DNA from: Arabidopsis thaliana
Lineage: Eukaryota > Streptophyta > Magnoliopsida > Brassicales > Brassicaceae
DNA: 64,000 nucleotides
Reading direction: 5' to 3'
Assembly (NCBI RefSeq): GCF_000001735.4
Contig: NC_003070.9
Location: forward strand, 5,270,001-5,334,000
In this document: positions 11,240 through 24,652 of the stretch, piece by piece
Numbering within the stretch: position 1 is the stretch's first letter
Layout: the number at the start of each line of letters is the position of its first letter
Notes under the pieces: generated by a model
The model's database searches: none
Told to the model about the DNA's origin: nothing
The model's input: only the letters and a program-made list of their open reading frames with translations
Program-made: the position numbers and the translations under genes

Positions 11240-13608
11240 ACTCACATATAAAGCTCTTATCAGTTCACTTTTCCGGTTGTTAATCTTTCAAAACATTTCG
11301 CAGTGATTCACGGATTCGATTCCATGGCTGATAAACTATGAAAGCAATTAATTTTTCTTACATGAACAGATGATGTTCTAGTCCCACCGATACTACAACT
11401 TCGGTGAAAGCTGGATCCTTGAAGCCATTAGCACAAGCAATATCCACTCTTTTGCATCCAAGCACAGTGCCAAGATAATTTGGACAAGACTAATCAAAGA
11501 TGAATCCAATATTGCATAATTCTTGGTGTCTTGTGAATTCGACCTATTGGAGACGGAAACATGTCATTTTCATTCGGTTCTTAAGGAACTAGAAAATGAA
11601 AAACAAAACAATTTATGGAGAAGTTTTGAAAGTGAACACAAAACAAACATCTTTGAATTTAGTAAATTTGAACGAATGGCCGTTGATCAGAGTTGAATAC
11701 AGAAGAAGGAAACGGTTTCTTGTGGAGAAATTTAAGGTGGCATTTGCTGGCATTTGATCACTTCTATTTCGGGGTTGACTGTTCTTCGCGCCGTTGCTGT
11801 AAAACCTAACTTCTTTACATTCATTGTGGACATCAGTATGGCCCAATAAAGGCCCATTTTGAAATAATCGGGCTATTTGGTCCACACATGAGGACACGTG
11901 CATACGTAAGAGAGTACCAGAAAAGGAGATTCATAAACCCGTTAAATTCGCGGTTAGGAAACTTTTGCCTTTTGGTTGAAACATCGTTGGCCTCTTGCAA
12001 GTTAATTTTCTTATTCTATCGACTATTTCGGACATTCAATCACGTGATTTTCGTGTTTGAAAAGATCAACAATTTTTTTTTTCGTTAAAATATCTGGCAT
12101 TTAAATAAACACTATACGTAAATTTTAGCAGTATGAAATTAACTAGGCTGATGGATTCGAAAAATAATACAATAAAACCAAAAAGAAAAGAAAAACATGT
12201 ATTCCAAATTACAGGAGTACTATCATCAATCATTCAATCTTTAAGTAGCTACAAAAGTCTACAACAAAAATAAAGAGAAACAAAATAATAATTTAAAGGC
12301 TAGATAATTGAAAGGAATAGTGATATGCAAGTTCCAAACACAAGTATGAACAAGAGTTAATGGAAGAGACTATAATTATGAAATATCGGTCATGGACTCA
12401 GGGAAGTGGGGACCCTATGATAACAAGCCACCACCAAATTAGCACCTCAAAAACAAAAATGTATAAACCATATTATATTGTATATTAAATATAAGCATAC
12501 ATTAGGTTAAAGATGTTTGCTCAAAAATTAAAAGCAAATAGATATGAGATTGACACCTAAACAGCCTTAATCTGGACCCAATCTGACAGTTAGGGCTTAG
12601 GCTATGGGTACGACAATCAACTAGATATGTGGACAAAACATTCTACTAATTACACAATATACATGTACATGGACCACCTTTTAATTTTTATTTTTTTTGT
12701 CCTTTTACTTTTTAACTTGTACATGCATGTTGTCAATGTCTAATTATATAATCACTTTTCCCCTCTATGTATGTTGTTTTATACATTGCATGTGTTATAT
12801 TTGATCGCGAGTGAACAACCACTTTTCTCAGCGCTTATTACGTGTTTTCTTTTTGCGGCAAATCATTTTACGATTGATTAATCCTATTCAAATTCACTAC
12901 TTAAACTTACTCCCACTGAACAAAGTCCCAACTAAAGCTTATAAATTGTATAATGTTTACATTAAGTCTTGGGGATTGGATTGACAATGATGATTTTGGC
13001 CGATGGTTAGTGCTGGTTGTTAACCAACATGATAGTATAATATAAAATGAAACATTAATATGGACTGATGTTCGGTCTTAATTACCACTCCACTCTTAGA
13101 TATAAAATTTTGCAGTTAATGGTGAACGCAAATTTGCTTATACGTACGTACGAAGCTGTATACAAATATAAGTAAGCATCAAATTAAACAGAGAGAGAGA
13201 GGCGTAGTACTTACGTAGCTATATGATGTGGACGATTGATTAGGATGTACGTATGCTAAAAACAATATACACGGCCATGTGATACTTGTACCACTTGCGC
13301 ATCTCTACATATATACGATCCAACCTTTGGAATTTATATTGTTTACCTTTATAATAACCATCCTTCACATTAGCAATCAATCTACACCAACAACTACAAC
13401 TAAATTCTATCTCTCTCTCTATAATAAACTAGCGAGCGAGGACGTCAAATGTAATAAGAGTAAGAACAAGTACACCTTTTCATCCACCAAAATTTAACCT
13501 ATGTATATAAATATACAACATTACCATTTACCAAACATCCATCTTACATATATTACTCATCATCAAGTTCCTACTTTCTCTCTGACAAACATCACAGAGT
13601 AAGTAAGA
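11240..13608. other. Intergenic and SHN1 promoter region
   Basis: About 2.4 kb without a supported gene. 11240-11900 is the probable leader and promoter of the lysine-rich gene, with ggcccaat and aggcccat at 11839-11855 and cacgtg at 11895. The remainder upstream of 13609 is AT-rich, with tacgtacgtacg (13141) and gagagagagag (13190) short repeats, and a CT-rich leader directly before the SHN1 ATG. Confidence 0.5.
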
Positions 13609-14506
13609 ATGGTACAGACGAAGAAGTTCAGAGGTGTCAGGCAACGCCATTGGGGTTCTTGGGTCGCTGAGATTCGTCATCCTCTCTTGTACCTTTCTTC
13701 TTTCTTTCCTTTTTCTCTGCGTTGTTCATTTATTTCCTCTCTCTGATCCATTAAAGTACACAACCACACATACATATATATACATGATCGTAGCTAACTC
13801 ATTTCTGGTTTATCTTCCTTTGTTGTTTTCCTCTTCTTAGCTAACACATAAAATCATTTTAACATCTAGATACGTAAATATCAATAAGTTATTGCTTAAA
13901 AATTCTACTATATATATATATATATATATATTCACCATGCTTAATTATTAATTTTGACATGCGTGATGATCTTTCAAAATAAAAAGGAAACGGAGGATTT
14001 GGCTAGGGACGTTCGAGACCGCAGAGGAGGCAGCAAGAGCATACGACGAGGCCGCCGTTTTAATGAGCGGCCGCAACGCCAAAACCAACTTTCCCCTCAA
14101 CAACAACAACACCGGAGAAACTTCCGAGGGCAAAACCGATATTTCAGCTTCGTCCACAATGTCATCCTCAACATCATCTTCATCGCTCTCTTCCATCCTC
14201 AGCGCCAAACTGAGGAAATGCTGCAAGTCTCCTTCCCCATCCCTCACCTGCCTCCGTCTTGACACAGCCAGCTCCCATATCGGCGTCTGGCAGAAACGGG
14301 CCGGTTCAAAGTCTGACTCCAGCTGGGTCATGACGGTGGAGCTAGGTCCCGCAAGCTCCTCCCAAGAGACTACTAGTAAAGCTTCACAAGACGCTATTCT
14401 TGCTCCGACCACTGAAGTTGAAATTGGTGGCAGCAGAGAAGAAGTATTGGATGAGGAAGAAAAGGTTGCTTTGCAAATGATAGAGGAGCTTCTCAATACA
14501 AACTAA
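13609..14506 (+). CDS. SHN1: SHINE1/WIN1, AP2/ERF transcription factor of cuticle formation
   Basis: Two exons, 13609-13688 and 13987-14506, give 199 residues. The AP2/ERF DNA-binding domain spans about residues 5-62: [33 protein letters not shown] and the RNAKTNFP end. The family's middle motif ([15 protein letters not shown]) and C-terminal motif ([10 protein letters not shown]) are both present, marking the SHINE clade. Known role: activates wax and cutin biosynthesis genes, changing epidermal permeability and water loss. The intron splits the AP2 domain, as expected for this clade, and contains a TA dinucleotide run. Large empty flanks (about 2.3 kb upstream and 2.6 kb downstream) leave room for complex tissue control. 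Matches AT1G15360. Confidence 0.97.
13909..13930. repeat. (TA)n microsatellite in SHN1 intron
   Basis: Eleven consecutive TA units inside the single SHN1 intron. Confidence 0.9.
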
Positions 14507-17134
14507 ATCTTATTTGCTTATATATATGTACCTATTTTCATTGCTGATTTACAGCCAAAATAATCAATTATACCGTGTATTTTATAGATGTTTTATATTA
14601 AAAGGTTGTTAGCTATATATTGTTTCTCTTTTTCCACATTTGTATCTAATAAAGTATTGGTGTTTGTAACTAAAATCCAGAAGTGACCTTTTTCTTTCTG
14701 TATTATCTGTTTAGTCTTATAATTGCATTAATCTAATAATTAAAAGTATATAATGTTACATAGTACACGAGGACGTGAATTGATAGCAAAGCTTCTAATG
14801 AAGGTGCTTTTGTCTCCTGCTCAAATGATCAAAGAAGACACACTGTTTAATGTAGCGGGATCGTCGACAATACTAGTTTCTGTTCAAATATCCAGAAAAC
14901 TAACATTAAAAGACATTGAATCGAACAAATAATAAAAATATAATAATAAAATAAAAACATTTAAATGATAAATTTGCAATAATCTTATGCTTAAATGCCT
15001 TATCTAAATAAACTCTAGATTAATATATGAATATTATCTAAATAATTAATAATATATTTGAAAGTCACCCAAATTTTTATTGCATCACTTTCTAATTAAA
15101 TGTGTATGTGAAATATACTTACATCTAAGACCATGTACATGGGTGATATTTTTAGAGTATCACAAATCCAAAAATTATTTTTATATTAGTAAAGCAATTA
15201 GAATATTCTTGATCAGTATCAGCCCACTGATATTTGTGATATCAGTATCATCTGACGTGGCTTCTTCTGATTGGTCACATTTGATAAAAACAAAAAATAT
15301 TATTTAGATTTATTAAACAAACATTATAAATAATACTAAAAAAACTCTTAATGATACTTTGTGAGTATCACCTATGAACATGCTCTAATAGTGTTGATTT
15401 TTGATGAGTAGTTAGCTTCTTCTTCAATGTTTTAAATCATCTAATAAAGCAGGGAAATTAAATAGTTGGTGAAATTAGGTTTGTAATATATCATGTATCC
15501 CCACAAAACACATGCATTCGGATTTTTTTTGTTCTTTTTAGAGGAAATGTTAAATTTTATTGTTTTGCACGCATGAGTCTAGACTACTAGATCTACAACA
15601 ACATTAATGAAATACAATTCACATAACAGGAATCCCTTTAACATAATCTTGTAATTTGCCGTTAAGCGCCTCAAGGAAGATGATTTTTAGTAATGCAACC
15701 TCAAATTAATGACCACTATTAAGATTGTCTAGTGATCACATGATCACCACTATATATTGAACCTTCATTATGAGGTATAGCCGGAATAATGCGTACGTAG
15801 GATTTAGGATCACTAGACCATCAAATGAATTCTGTTATTTTCTGTACGTAGAAGATGGATATATTCAATAGTTGAAAAGAAGATGCTTAAACAAACGAAA
15901 ATAGACTACTACTATAGTCTCTACATCACGTACTTTGTCTAACCGAGAGAGGAAGGTGCATTAATTTTGAACGAAATGATTTTTATCGATCCTGAACGTA
16001 TCTTTCATTTCTGTTTTTGTATTTGTATATAAATCATCAATCTCACGCCAGCATATGTTTTATATAAAATATATATATCAACGTCTAATTGTGACGTTTT
16101 GCATCAAGAGACGATGATTGAATCCTTAAAACCTCCCAAATCAACCATTCGAGTTTTGTCCACCAAAATTTGTACGATTAATCACATGCGAAATAAAATT
16201 TCCAAAAGTGTTGTAACACAAACGTGACAAAAGCTATCTTATTATATAAACTAATACATCAATTAACTTCAAAATAAAAAGATGGAAGGTGTTTTATAAT
16301 GCAGAAATGATAAACTTATAGGATTTTTTAGCTTAAAGAAAAAAGGTACAAATGAAGGCAAAACGAATTAGGTTAAAGAAGAGGTTCAACTTTAACTTCC
16401 ACAGTAGGTTGTTTGTACTTGTTTGTGCTCATCTTTATGACTTGTCCTCTTTAACTGTAACTTGCACTTAAACCATTCACACTATGTAATAGTATAACAT
16501 TTGTTTTTATTCTTTTCCCCAAGCTCACGAGTTTATAGTTAAATATATTTTTACAGAGAAATTGGGTATAACATGCAAGTAGTGTAAAAGAGGGCGAAAA
16601 TGAGATAATGAATATAACAAGAATGAAAAAGGTGGTCTCTACTTTCTCTCGTTAGATTTGGAACAATGACACATTTCCTTTAACTCTCCATTGATGTTGA
16701 CCTTTCATTTTTTCTAACTATCAACATCTCTTCTCTTCCCCACCTCACTTAACTATCAAGAGTGATGGATTTTTACTATATTTACTTTACACTTATACCA
16801 TCTTACAAAAACTGACAAATTAACAAGAAAGATACGCGTATATTCATTTCACAGAGTGGCTGGCTATTTCAGTTCACAAGATTTAACCGCAATAATGAAA
16901 GGCTGGAGAGGACTTTTGTCAAATATTCGAACTTAGGTAATTACGAAAAGGCCCTTTGTCGAATTTTTAACTTTGAAGGGTAATGTTGAGTAAATTAGTA
17001 ATTACGAACAGTAAAAAATTGACACAAGAAAAAGGAAAAAGTTGTTGAGAATGTTTTGAGGTAGAGAGGAGAAGTAGAAATCGATAAAGGCGAAGAAGGA
17101 ATCGCAAGGAAGGAAGAAACTTGAGAGGAAGATC
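14507..17134. other. Intergenic between SHN1 and LOLITA
   Basis: About 2.6 kb, AT-rich, with the SHN1 3' UTR at its left end and the LOLITA leader at its right (aag- and gag-rich, 17040-17134). Apart from one MITE-like element at 15129-15385 I see no gene. Confidence 0.5.
15129..15385. mobile_element. MITE-like element, Tourist/PIF-Harbinger type, 257 bp
   Basis: Terminal inverted repeats GACCATGTACATGGGTGATA (left) and GAGCATGTTCATAGGTGATA (right, on the minus strand) match at 16 or 17 of 20 positions. The element is flanked on both sides by TAA (15126-15128 and 15386-15388), the 3-bp target duplication typical of PIF/Harbinger elements. No coding capacity, so it would be non-autonomous. 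Class is inferred from the TAA target site and the ends. Confidence 0.75.
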
Positions 17135-18375
17135 ATGATCCTAGCTGTGTTGTTCGCCAATTCCGTTGGGAATGTTTTAATCGAAAGGTTCGTACTTTAG
17201 ATCCCAATTTTCTCTGTTCCTTCAATCTGGTCATCGATTTCCGCAACTTGTATCAGTTCAGCTTGTTTTTGGTTGATTCTCTAAGAACCCAGATCGATCA
17301 TTACCTGTAGCGATTGTTCTTCTTTGTGGATCTGGTGTCAATCAGGGTTCTGAGATTGTTGAATTGTCAGATTAAGGTTGCGATAGCTTCATGTTTCCTT
17401 GTAATTCGTACACAGTGTCTCTGATTACTCTATGGTTGATATTAGATTTTAATTCCCCTCTATACATACTTGAATTGGAGATATCTCAAACATTTGATTC
17501 TGGAGAAGTTAAAGTTTCATGTTTGTGATGCATCTACATTCTTTTTGTCCCAACTCTGTATCAGATTTCGAGCCACTTGCCTTGTTAAATTGTATTGGCT
17601 TTTGCTCCATGGATATTCTTAATACCATATGTATATCATTGTTCCCTTAGCACATTGTGGAATTTGGCTTGCAAGGCAAGTGGGTCGAAATTACCACTGT
17701 GGGATCACCAAGTAGAGCTGAAATTAAGGGTGTCTGATCACCAATACATGTGGCTTGTCTAGTCTTTATTACCAAATCATCAGAAGCATTTATCTTGCAG
17801 GTTCAATGGAGTACCAGCTGAGGAACGGCTCCACTGGCGATCTTTCTTGGTTAAGTTGGGAGCAGATAATCTCAAAGGCGTTAAAAATGAGGAGCTTCTC
17901 GTTGCTTGCCACAAGTACATCAATCTACCTATTGTGTCATTTTCGAGAAAACTATGAAACCAAACTAACAGCATTTTTGGGGTATATAAGTAACAGAGAG
18001 GTTGTTGTGCAGGTCGGTTTATATCGTGTACACAATGCTAGGGGATGTTAGCATCTTCCTTGTTGGCAAAGACGAGTATGATGAACTTGCTTGTAAGCCT
18101 AACCTACTATTTCTAAAATAACTGATCTCTGTTTCATTCAGAGTTTGATTCTTTGTTGTGTTTTTTCTCGTGGTGCAGTGGCAGAAACCATCTATATCAT
18201 AACAGCGGCTGTGAAAGACGTATGTGGAAAGCCGCCTACAGAGCGAGTGTTTTTGGATAAATATGGAAGGATTTGCTTGTGCCTTGATGAAATCGTTTGG
18301 AACGGACTTCTGGAGAACACCGACAAAGACAGGATCAAGCGACTCATCAGATTGAAACCTCCTTCTGAAGTTTGA
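17135..18375 (+). CDS. LOLITA: LOLITA, longin-like small subunit of the TPLATE/TSET complex
   Basis: Four exons, 17135-17187, 17801-17914, 18013-18092 and 18179-18375, all phase-consistent, give 147 residues. The fold is that of adaptor-complex sigma subunits (longin/SNARE-like): MILAVLFANSVGNVLIERFN opens the first strands, ERLHWRSFLVKLG and SVYIVYTMLGDVSIFLVG follow, and YIITAAVKDVCGKPPTER starts the helical part. Known role: smallest core member (also called TSPOON) of the TPLATE complex that acts with AP-2 and clathrin in plant endocytosis at the plasma membrane. Exon 1 codes for only 17 residues and is separated by a 613-nt intron. Matches AT1G15370. Confidence 0.92.
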
Positions 18376-20954
18376 TATGCTCCAACCAACCACACATTCT
18401 TCTTCTACTCATTTTAAGAGCTTTCTCATTCTCCACCGATTGTTGTTTGTTGAATCACTTCTCTATATCACATATTCAACTATCAACTACTGCTGTTGTT
18501 CGATCAGTCCATCTTGTAGTGTTGTTTTTTAAATCTTCAGTTTTTAGTGTTACATAACAAAGAACAAATTTCTATCCAAAGGCTTTTCCCTGCGGTCTAA
18601 CTTTGGTGAGTTGTTCAAAGACCTCAAAAATTGATTCGTGTTCTTATGGCAGTATGCCAGTATATCAACTCAATATCCAGAGACTTTCCTTTTACCGTGG
18701 AAAAGAAGACCAGGTAATCCCGCCATGGTTGCTTGCTGGTAGAGATTAAGATGAAGATGAAGGTTGAACTCTCTCGAACAAATAGTTATACAATAGAAGA
18801 TAGAATGTGTCTTGAAATTTTGAAGTGGAACCTCCTGCATAGCTTGTGTGTCTACAAAATAAGCACTTTCCATTTGTTTGTTAAACGCACTGGAGCTGTC
18901 TGCGTCTGGACTATGTTAATGTTAGTTGAAACAAAACTATTTAAATCAAATTTGCAAATGAGGGAAAGAAGGTTAAAAAGCTTTATCAAATCTTGAGTTT
19001 GATCATCGGCCCTTCGACAGGAGAAAAGGCTAGCTATAGATACAAAAGTAATACTAAGCATAAACTAAAGAGTAAATTTAAAACGTGCTGGTGGGTGTAT
19101 AGTCGAAGTAAGTGACCAATCTACACTCACTGAAAATTTTAATATCAAAATTTAAAGCTAATTCAGCATATTATAAAATTATGGAGTGCGAAACTATAAA
19201 ATGAAATCATAAAAGATCATGCGAGATTAGGTGGAACTTAGCAATCATCCTAAATTACAAAAACTCGATCAATGTGAGTTGATGTATACTGTCATACGAC
19301 TAATAGATTATAAAAAGAAAAAAGACCTAAAGCATTTTTATTGGAAGTCTCGTAACAATGTAAAAAAATAATCATACAACTAATTTATTAGAATTCCATA
19401 AAAGAGTTTTTAGTTTGAGATATCCATAAAAAAAATTATCTTCTTAATTAAAACACTGATATATATATGTACTCTTTTTAAGTGTTTTCTATTTATTATT
19501 TTTACAAATTATAAAGTAAAATGATATGAATATCAGTTAAAGAGTTTATATGTTTTTTTTTTTGGTTTCATTTTAAATCATAATATAAATTATCTATTTA
19601 TTAACCTCCATTATGCATAACTCTAAAGATATATTAGAATTATTTTAATTAGTATTAATTAAGGTAACTACAAAATATTTGATATGTTTAGAACAAATTA
19701 ATACAATGAATATTTTTAAGATGTAATTTGATGAAAATTAATAAAATATTAATATAATATTAATGAAAATTTTAAGATTAAATAATATTAAAATAGTAGT
19801 ATCTTAATTAAGGAGATACTATGGATATCACACCAATAGGCATGCTCTAACATATTTTTTTCCTTTTCGGAGGATTCTTTTTATATATATATATAAACAA
19901 ATAATTAAATAGCATCCCAATATATACATAAACAAAGTTTAAATCGTTTTAGCTATGCCTGATTTTTTTATAACTTTTTAAGAATTAGATAAATAATAAA
20001 GCAACATGTCTAAATACTATTCTAAAAATATATCAATTGTTAATTGGGACAGCCCAATTTGCACTGGACACGGCAACAAATGACCAAATTCTATACACAA
20101 AAACAACAAACGAGTAACGTTTAAAAATGCTGACGTGTCCCAATATGATCTTACCTTTGATATCGTTTTTAAGGAAAAGTTGTGATTGTCTGAGTCAGCT
20201 TGTATGAGTTCCTACGTGTTGAACTAATCCTGACACTACCTGAGGGAGGTAATCACAACATTTTTCATATATAACCGCCCCAATTTCACTGATTTCACCT
20301 TTTCCTTTTACCAATCACATCATCCCAATTATTTACGTACTTAGCTTGACTAGTTGTCGTTCATTACAACCATCTTAGGTTTCTTATAATCATTCCTGTT
20401 ACGTAGTAAAGAACTATTTTACGTAATAGATAAGATTAGATATCAGTTGAAATTATTGACTATATAGACATCCTAATTTTATTTCCATTGTTAAATTTGT
20501 TAATATATCTAACTATCAAAACCTAAATCGACGTGTCACACTCAAACTTATAAAGACTAAACCTATTACAAGAAATAAGATCTTATAGGCCGAATTTGTT
20601 TGGTACGTTGATGATCCAAATATAAATAATAGTTTTTCTTTTTCTTTTTAATTATGAAAGGTTAAAAATTCATAAAAAAAATTACCCATATTTGCTTAAG
20701 ACGCTAGCTTTTCTATAAATACAGCATAGCCATGTGTAATTGATCATCAGATAAGTTCCGTGGTTATCCCATTAACCTTCTTTCTACACAACACAAAACT
20801 ATATATAAAGATCATACATGTAATAACGTCCTGCAACTATTACAATCATTCTCGCTTGAATTAACGTGGACGTCATTGTTTTTGGATTGTTAATCAAAGG
20901 CGGCGTTACTTTTTTTTAATATAATTGTTTCTTTAGGATCTTTGTCTCTGGAAA
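18376..20954. other. Intergenic between LOLITA and GLYI4
   Basis: About 2.6 kb. The left part is the LOLITA 3' flank. 19331-19847 looks like a degenerate MITE. 20040-20340 is a less AT-rich part upstream of GLYI4 with gacgtgtc, gagtcag and tacgtg motifs that could be stress-responsive elements. No gene supported. Confidence 0.5.
19331..19847. mobile_element. Degenerate MITE-like element, about 517 bp
   Basis: Left end AGCATTTTTATTGG and right end (minus strand) GAGCATGCCTATTGGTG are imperfect inverted repeats. TAA stands directly outside both ends (19328-19330 and 19848-19850). The interior is very AT-rich with no coding capacity. The right end closely resembles the ends of the 15129-15385 element, so the two are probably related. 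Confidence 0.5.
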
Positions 20955-22287
20955 ATGAAGGAAGACGCAGGAAACCCTTTGCATCTCACGTCACTGAACC
21001 ATGTCTCTGTCTTGTGCCGATCCGTCGACGAATCTATGAATTTTTACCAAAAGGTGTTAGGGTTCATCCCGATACGAAGACCTGAATCCTTAAATTTTGA
21101 AGGCGCTTGGTAATTTATCATCATTTTATTTAAAATATATCTGAATTTTGAGGGACAAAAAAAGTACCAATGAGTTTAGTTTTTTTACATGTTCTTTTTT
21201 TTGGGGGGGTCTAGGTTGTTTGGTCACGGGATTGGAATACACCTCCTGTGTGCCCCAGAACCAGAGAAACTTCCCAAGAAAACTGCGATTAATCCCAAGG
21301 ATAATCACATCTCTTTCCAGGTAATTTTTCGTGTGTGTTAATTCTCAGTTTTGCCCTGTTTTTTGTTTTTTTCAATAAAACTTTTGTGCTTTTTAAAGCC
21401 ATAAACCATAATCTACGTTCATACAAGCTCTGTATTTAGATGTTGTCTTAGGATATTTTTCTATATTTATGAACCTTTTGTGCAAAACACAATCTCAGAA
21501 TTATTTATTATTAAGGAAGAAAATCCAAAATTTGTTAGTTTCCTAAGTAAATGACCCTTAGGATAGAATTTGTTAGTATAGTTTGAATTGGCTTATGATA
21601 ACTATTGAATGAAAGAAACTGAATTTATGAGAGAACAAAAATATCCTAGAGAAAATGACAAGAGATAAGTTAAGAAGGGAGAGAAAAAAAGGACAATAGA
21701 AGGTGGGGTTTTCAGAGGTCAAGTTTTGTGAGTCAGAAGTATTCATTGTTCCATTATTGACAACAAACAATTTTGTTTTATGAATCAAAACATCCTCAAC
21801 TTTTATAGTTGTGTAATAGAAATGTTAGTTAGGATTATACAACAAACCACTTGGTTTTAAGCATCAAAACATCTTGTGTTTGGTATGTGTGTGAAGAATT
21901 TGTGAGACAATTAACAAGAGGAGATCCCAAGTATATAGTTGTTACTCTGTTTTTTGAGCATACATAAGATTATAGTAGAAATTTTGGTCTGAATAATAAG
22001 AGTTGTGAATTATGGAAATGCAGTGTGAGAGTATGGGAGTAGTGGAGAAGAAGCTGGAGGAAATGGGGATAGATTATGTAAGGGCATTAGTAGAAGAAGG
22101 AGGGATCCAAGTGGACCAGCTCTTCTTCCATGACCCTGATGGCTTCATGATCGAGATTTGCAACTGCGATAGCCTCCCCGTAGTCCCCCTCGTAGGAGAA
22201 ATGGCTCGGTCCTGCTCAAGAGTCAAACTCCACCAGATGGTGCAGCCACAACCGCAGACTCAGATCCACCAAGTGGTCTACCCTTAA
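20955..22287 (+). CDS. GLYI4: GLYI4, glyoxalase I-like (vicinal oxygen chelate) protein
   Basis: Three exons, 20955-21109, 21215-21320 and 22024-22287, give 174 residues. One VOC module: LNHVSVLCRSVDESMNFYQK at about residues 14-33, GHGIGIHLLC at 55-64, HISFQ, VQVDQLFF-like FFHDPDGFMIEIC near 135-145. The conserved His and the final Glu of FMIEI are the usual metal ligands of the fold. Known family role: conversion or binding of methylglyoxal-derived substrates; GLYI4 has been linked to methylglyoxal scavenging and jasmonate responses. It is a single-domain plant GLYI-like protein and lacks the length of canonical two-domain Ni-type GLYI. The C-terminal 25 residues are Gln/His-rich. Intron 2 is 703 nt. 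Matches AT1G15380. Confidence 0.92.
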
Positions 22288-22975
22288 TTATAAACAGCTC
22301 ACTTCTTCTTTATATTGTGTGTGTTTGTGTATTGGTGTGCTTGGTTTTGGGTGTAATATACAATAAGAGACCGATGTGAATCAGCGAATGTGATTCCCTT
22401 CGAGGAAATGACCATTCTCTTTGCTCCACAAGCTTATATAATATAATCAAGGGAAATCATGTTTTACATATATGTATATTGGTTAATGTATTTGGTTCGA
22501 TTTAACTCTTTTGTGCAATGCAACTAAAGAGACTAGACTATTCACTCTCTCAAGAAATGCATTCTAGACCCTCGAAGTTAACGTATATGTTACGAATCTC
22601 ATATCTACATTGAACGGTCTAACAACAAAAAGGCTTGTAAAGAGATTCCAAGCTAGTTCGTAGAGGCATCCAATACATGTTTGGCTCTCGCATTCCCCTT
22701 TTGTTTAGAAGTCACAATTTCAATTGAGAAAGTCTATTGCAAAAATTTGATCCAAATAGAAAAAGTTGATACAGATTGTATTGCTAAGGCACACCTTACA
22801 TTTCTTATATTGTAATATAAATACCAAGAAATAGAGTTCCACATCTAAAAGAAAGAAGATCTAAAGTAATATATGAAAGCCATAAATCATTCTTCCATAC
22901 GTTGGAATCCCATGAGATATAACAGTACTATATATACAAGAAAGAAATAATACATGTGTATATTGATAAGTAGTG
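22288..22975. other. Convergent 3' flanks
   Basis: About 690 bases between the stop codons of GLYI4 and the DUF761-like gene. AT-rich; contains their 3' UTRs. Nothing else seen. Confidence 0.5.
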
Positions 22976-23197
22976 TTAAGGGCCTTTGGAGAGCATGTTT
23001 TCAATGGATTCAAGACGCTGGAGAAGAAGCTGATTTCTGAACTTTGTGATGAAAGCTTCTGCGCTCTTGTCCACGTCCATCGATGCCTTCCTTTCCACCT
23101 TCTTATTCATCGTCTCTTTAATAACAATATTAGTGGTACCATTACCACTTTCTTTTGCGGAACTCATCATCATCTTCATGTTCTTGTTGTTGTTCAT
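22976..23197 (-). CDS. Small DUF761 / cotton-fibre-like protein
   Basis: Intronless 73-residue frame on the minus strand, ATG at 23197. It starts Asn/Lys/Met-rich (MNNNKNMKMMMSSAKES), and its last 30 residues, DKSAEAFITKFRNQLLLQRL followed by ESIENMLSKGP, are the short DUF761 motif found at the C-terminus of plant cotton-fibre-like proteins. Function is unknown; small members of this group are often stress- or tissue-induced. A TATA-like tatttata lies at 23290, about 90 bases upstream. It stands alone between GLYI4 and PDF1A with 1.4 kb of empty sequence upstream. Position matches AT1G15385. Confidence 0.8.
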   Translation of the reverse strand: MNNNKNMKMMMSSAKESGNGTTNIVIKETMNKKVERKASMDVDKSAEAFITKFRNQLLLQRLESIENMLSKGP

Positions 23198-24652
23198 GGT
23201 AGAGATGTGTGTGTAACAGTGCTTGTGTTTCCTTAATTGATTTTGGAGAGAGGGTGAATTGTTATATTTTGGAGATGCTCGAGACCTATGTATTTATAGG
23301 GGATTTTCATTTTTTTTTTTATTTTTTTTTAATAAAAAACTGTAGTTAGACATATAGGAAAGGAGAAGACTTATTTCTCTTTACGTAAACCATAGTTGAA
23401 TGTTGAAGGAATAAAAAGAAATGGAATCTTGAATCTCAAGTTATACACGCGACTTATTAACAATAACAAAAAACGTTATATACGAGACCCATCCATAGTC
23501 AGAGAGGAATGATCTACAAAGCACCGTCTCTACTCTCTACTTTATAATTTATATATTTCTTTTTTAAGAAAAAATAAAATATACGTTAATCCTCTATTAA
23601 CTATTGGAATAACATAGCATCAAATCTAAGATTCTGCTTGAAAGAAATGTAAAAGAGGTTGCCTAACTACATATTAAATTTGAATTTGTTAATTTGGAGA
23701 AACAAGGATGCAAGATTCTAGAAAGTTATATATAATTTGACCATTCGTCACTAACCAAAACAATTGGCTTTGTTGTTTTTATATACCACACGAATTACGG
23801 CTTAAGCATTGGAGATTGAACTCGTTAACTCACCGCCCACTATTCCCATTGTCGCCGCTCCGGTAACCGGTACCGCTTCTTCTTTACCAAGAAGAACAAT
23901 AAAATAAAAGAGATTATGTGGCTTAAGTTAGCTTATAACCTAAGTACCTAACTCTAAACCGAACTAATTAGTTTTCGGCAGATTCGTTGAATCATGTATG
24001 ATATATTGATACACATACTTTTTTTATTAAAATGTATAGAGAATATTGGTTCAAAATTCATTTGCCGTGATCGAAGAATAATGCGATTATCAAAATAAAA
24101 TAAAATAAGAAGCTTCAAAGCAAACGTACATGGTAGAGTTACAATTTGATTAATTATGAACCGTTATTGGCCATAACCAAACATAAAAATTAATGATTTT
24201 GAACCCACTAGTTTAGGATGTTATTTGGTAATTCAAATTTGATTTATCTATTACAGTTTTTAAATTTATTTTTGTTATTACGTAGTTGGCCTGTGGTGGT
24301 GGATTGCTCCGGATAACATCACTAACGCATATTTATAATCACACGATTAAAGAGTGTTTTGGTAGTTAATGCATGTAATAGATTATCTTTTCTTTTTGTG
24401 CAACGGTAATAGATTACCTAAGGAATATCACAATCGTATTGGACAGATATTGGAAACTAATCAAACTCAAAATTATTATGTTTTATGACAACATTATCTC
24501 TATAGAGAATCCCTGTGTTGTCAAAAAGAAAAACAATTATGTATTAGGCCCAAGGAAGAGCAGAACTATCTCATTTCTATTGGGCTATTAAGATAATAGG
24601 CTGAAAGAGCGATTTTAGGCCCAAGGAGTCGTATTTCAAGAAATGACGACCG
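23198..24652. other. Intergenic upstream of DUF761-like gene and PDF1A
   Basis: About 1.45 kb, AT-rich with a poly-T run near 23308-23330. The right end is the PDF1A promoter, with three site II motifs: GGCCCA at 24547 and 24618, TGGGCT at 24581. Such motifs are common in promoters of mitochondrial and ribosomal genes. No gene seen. Confidence 0.5.
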
